From assembly GCF_900106925.1 (NCBI RefSeq), contig NZ_FNNZ01000003.1, forward strand, positions 1 to 64,000: a DNA stretch of 64,000 nucleotides. The letters run 5' to 3'. Of this stretch, positions 62,382-64,000 are shown piece after piece. The DNA comes from Thiocapsa roseopersicina. GTDB taxonomy: Bacteria; Pseudomonadota; Gammaproteobacteria; Chromatiales; Chromatiaceae. The notes under the pieces were generated by a model that saw nothing but the letters and a program-made list of their open reading frames with translations, ran no database searches and was not told the DNA's origin. The translations under genes and the position numbers were made by a program. The first letter of the stretch is position 1, and the number at the start of each line of letters is the position of its first letter.

Positions 62382-63692
62382 ATGTCGTTGTCGAACGCCT
62401 TGCGGACCCTGATCCTCGCCTCGCTCTTGGTGTCCTCCGCCTTCGTCGTCGCTGCATCCTCCGATCCCCCGGCCGATCCCGCTGCCGATCAGGCCCCGGA
62501 TTGGGTGGTGATCGACGCGGAGGGTGAAACGAGGGTTCCGCTTTTCGTCTTCTGGTCCAAGACCTGTCCGCATTGTCGGGCGGCGCTTGGCTTTCTTGAG
62601 ACCCTGCGCGAACAGGAGCCCTGGATTCAAATCAACGCCTTCGAGCTGGCGGCCGATCGTGCGCATGTCGCGCGTTATGTGGCGATGGCCGCCGCGCTCG
62701 GCGAGGAGGCGCGCTCGGTGCCGGCCTTTTTCGTCTGCGGGCGGATGTTGACCGGTTTCGACGACGCGGAGGGGGTCGGGGCACAGTTGGTGGGGTTGGC
62801 GAGGTTCTGTCGTCAAGTCGCGGGGTCGGGTCGTGAGGACGGTTCCGCGGAGTCGGCGCCGCCGTCGCCGGAGGGCATCCGGGTGCCGCTCTTAGGGGAG
62901 CTGGACCCCGCGGCCGTGTCGCTGCCCGTCTTCACGCTGGTGCTGGCCGGGCTCGATGCCTTCAATCCTTGCGCCTTCTTTGTACTCTTCTTCTTGTTGA
63001 GTCTGATGGTCCACGCCCGCAGCCGGGCGCGGATGCTGTTGATCGGCGGCACCTTCGTTTTCTTTTCCGGGTTGGTCTACTTCTTGTTCATGGCCGCGTG
63101 GTTGAACCTCTTCCTGGTCGTGGGCGGGGCGGCGGTGGTGACGACGGTCGCGGGGTTGGTCGCGCTTTTGGTCGGCGGGCTGAACGTGAAGGACTATTTC
63201 TTCTTTCGTCGCGGACCCAGCCTCTCGATCCCCGACCATGCGAAGCCCGGGCTTTTCGCGCGGATGCGCCGTCTGCTCGCGGCCGACCGTCTCGGGGCCA
63301 TGCTGATCGGAACGCTCGTCCTGGCGTTGGCCGCCAACAGCTACGAGCTGCTCTGCACCGCGGGTTTTCCGATGGTCTACACCCGGGTGCTGACGCTGCA
63401 CGAACTCTCGGCGCCCGCCTACTACGGCTACCTGGCCCTCTACAACCTGGTCTACGTCCTGCCGCTTCTGGCCATCGTTCTGATCTTCACCTTCACGCTG
63501 GGCGCGAAGAAACTCACCGAACGTCAGGGGCGGATTCTGAAGCTCCTCTCGGGTCTCATGATGCTGGGCCTCGGCGGTGTGATGCTGCTCTCGCCCGAGC
63601 TACTCGTCCATCCCGGGGTCGGCGTCCTTCTGCTGCTCTTTGCCGTCGGGGCGACGGCCGTCATCGCAGCCTTCGGCAAGGCCGCCGCCTGA
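62382..63692 (+). CDS. thioredoxin-like domain fused to a CcdA/DsbD-like membrane domain
   Basis: This 436-residue envelope protein has a signal peptide (LRTLILASLLVSSAFVVAAS), a thioredoxin-fold domain with the redox motif KTCPHCRAA (about 60-170), then about eight membrane helices with two conserved Cys, FNPCAFFVL and YELLCTAGFP, that resemble the DsbD/CcdA electron-transfer pair. It should carry reducing power from the cytoplasm to the periplasm. The order thioredoxin-then-membrane is unlike DsbD, whose thioredoxin domain is at the C-terminus. A Ser/Pro-rich linker separates the parts. The ATG at 62382 is chosen over the TTG at 62370. Confidence 0.75.
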   Translation: MSLSNALRTLILASLLVSSAFVVAASSDPPADPAADQAPDWVVIDAEGETRVPLFVFWSKTCPHCRAALGFLETLREQEPWIQINAFELAADRAHVARYVAMAAALGEEARSVPAFFVCGRMLTGFDDAEGVGAQLVGLARFCRQVAGSGREDGSAESAPPSPEGIRVPLLGELDPAAVSLPVFTLVLAGLDAFNPCAFFVLFFLLSLMVHARSRARMLLIGGTFVFFSGLVYFLFMAAWLNLFLVVGGAAVVTTVAGLVALLVGGLNVKDYFFFRRGPSLSIPDHAKPGLFARMRRLLAADRLGAMLIGTLVLALAANSYELLCTAGFPMVYTRVLTLHELSAPAYYGYLALYNLVYVLPLLAIVLIFTFTLGAKKLTERQGRILKLLSGLMMLGLGGVMLLSPELLVHPGVGVLLLLFAVGATAVIAAFGKAAA

Positions 63693-63804
63693 GTGGGAGG
63701 CCGGAGGCGTTCGGGCAACGTCCGAAGAGGAACGCGTCGCTTAGCAGCCGCGCGGCGATTCGTCTAAACTAGCCGACCGTCTCAGTTATGCGCGAATGCC
63801 GACC

Positions 63805-64000
63805 ATGCCCGACCGCCCTTCGAGTGAATCAGGTATCACCCTGCACCGCTATCCGTTGCTGGCTTCGATCAATTCCCCGGCGGATCTGCGCGCCTTGCCG
63901 GAGCATCTGTTGCCTTCGGTCGTCAACGAGCTGCGGGGCTTTCTCGTCGACACCGTCTCGCAAACCGGTGGTCATCTTGCGGCCGGCCTCGGCGTCGTCG
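63805..64000 (+). CDS. dxs: 1-deoxy-D-xylulose-5-phosphate synthase, N-terminal part
   Basis: The frame is open to the window edge and encodes about 65 residues. [20 protein letters not shown] and [20 protein letters not shown] and AAGLGVV match the N-terminus of Dxs, the thiamine-diphosphate enzyme that makes DXP from pyruvate and glyceraldehyde 3-phosphate for isoprenoids, including carotenoids and phytol. Two in-frame ATG codons (63796 and 63805) are possible starts; neither has a clear ribosome site. Confidence 0.85.
   Translation, partial: MPDRPSSESGITLHRYPLLASINSPADLRALPEHLLPSVVNELRGFLVDTVSQTGGHLAAGLGVV

Noticed and set aside
1-64000. CRISPR arrays, tRNA and rRNA genes
   Set aside because: No regularly spaced direct repeats and no tRNA- or rRNA-like sequence noticed on reading; small structural RNAs could still be missed by eye.

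Overview
The window fits the chromosome of a purple sulfur bacterium (Chromatiaceae, most like Thiocapsa). It is GC-rich and carries a form I RuBisCO cluster with its CbbQ/CbbO activase and CbbR, an uptake [NiFe] hydrogenase operon (hupSLCDHI) with the hupR regulator, an SQR-type flavoprotein, a SulP anion transporter, several multihaem c-type cytochromes, and gammaproteobacterial housekeeping genes (rpoE-rseABC-mucD, nadB, ppsA, pckG, nrdB, start of dxs). The genus is inferred from gene content; no rRNA, tRNA or CRISPR array was found.

Layout. 1-7.4 kb is an accessory region: a DDE integrase-type element, remnants of NADAR, Fic and DUF6516/HVO_A0114-like genes, then a visibly more A/T-rich block (about 3.4-6.3 kb) with HEPN-like, GIY-YIG-like and lipoprotein genes. 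Two structures at 3365-3460 and 3942-4052 have the features of integron attC recombination sites and bracket one gene exactly as a cassette; no integrase gene is in the window. 7.4-17.6 kb holds nrdB with an NrdR-like box, a ferredoxin, a cation/proton antiporter, a glycosyltransferase, a SulP transporter and an SQR-like enzyme followed by an overlooked 53-residue ORF. 17.7-28.9 kb is the hydrogenase region on the minus strand: hupS-L-C-D-H-I, then a large MscK-like channel, then hupR. A sigma-54-type promoter lies upstream of hupS, which fits HupR control. 29.3-34.7 kb has a MacAB-like efflux system, a DUF1415 protein, an ArsM-like methyltransferase and a coiled-coil protein. 34.7-38.6 kb is an overlapping three-gene operon: heptahaem cytochrome c, cytochrome b, octahaem cytochrome c. 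39-46 kb has pckG, an unknown gene, ppsA and nadB. 46.5-50.8 kb is the envelope-stress operon. 51-54.2 kb has a PerM-like protein, a Gly/Tyr/Pro repeat protein with an 11-codon upstream ORF, a DUF2177 protein and a hydrolase. 54.2-62.3 kb is the cbb region, in which a plus-strand fic gene sits between cbbQ and cbbO. 62.4-64 kb has a thioredoxin-CcdA-like fusion and the start of dxs.

Together the genes describe autotrophy driven by H2 and reduced sulfur: electrons from HupSL/HupC and the SQR-like enzyme enter the quinone pool, and CO2 is fixed by CbbLS maintained by CbbQO. Palindromic intergenic repeats of several families are scattered through the window, including 12-bp inverted arms with the core AACCGCGT/ACGCGGTT at three loci.
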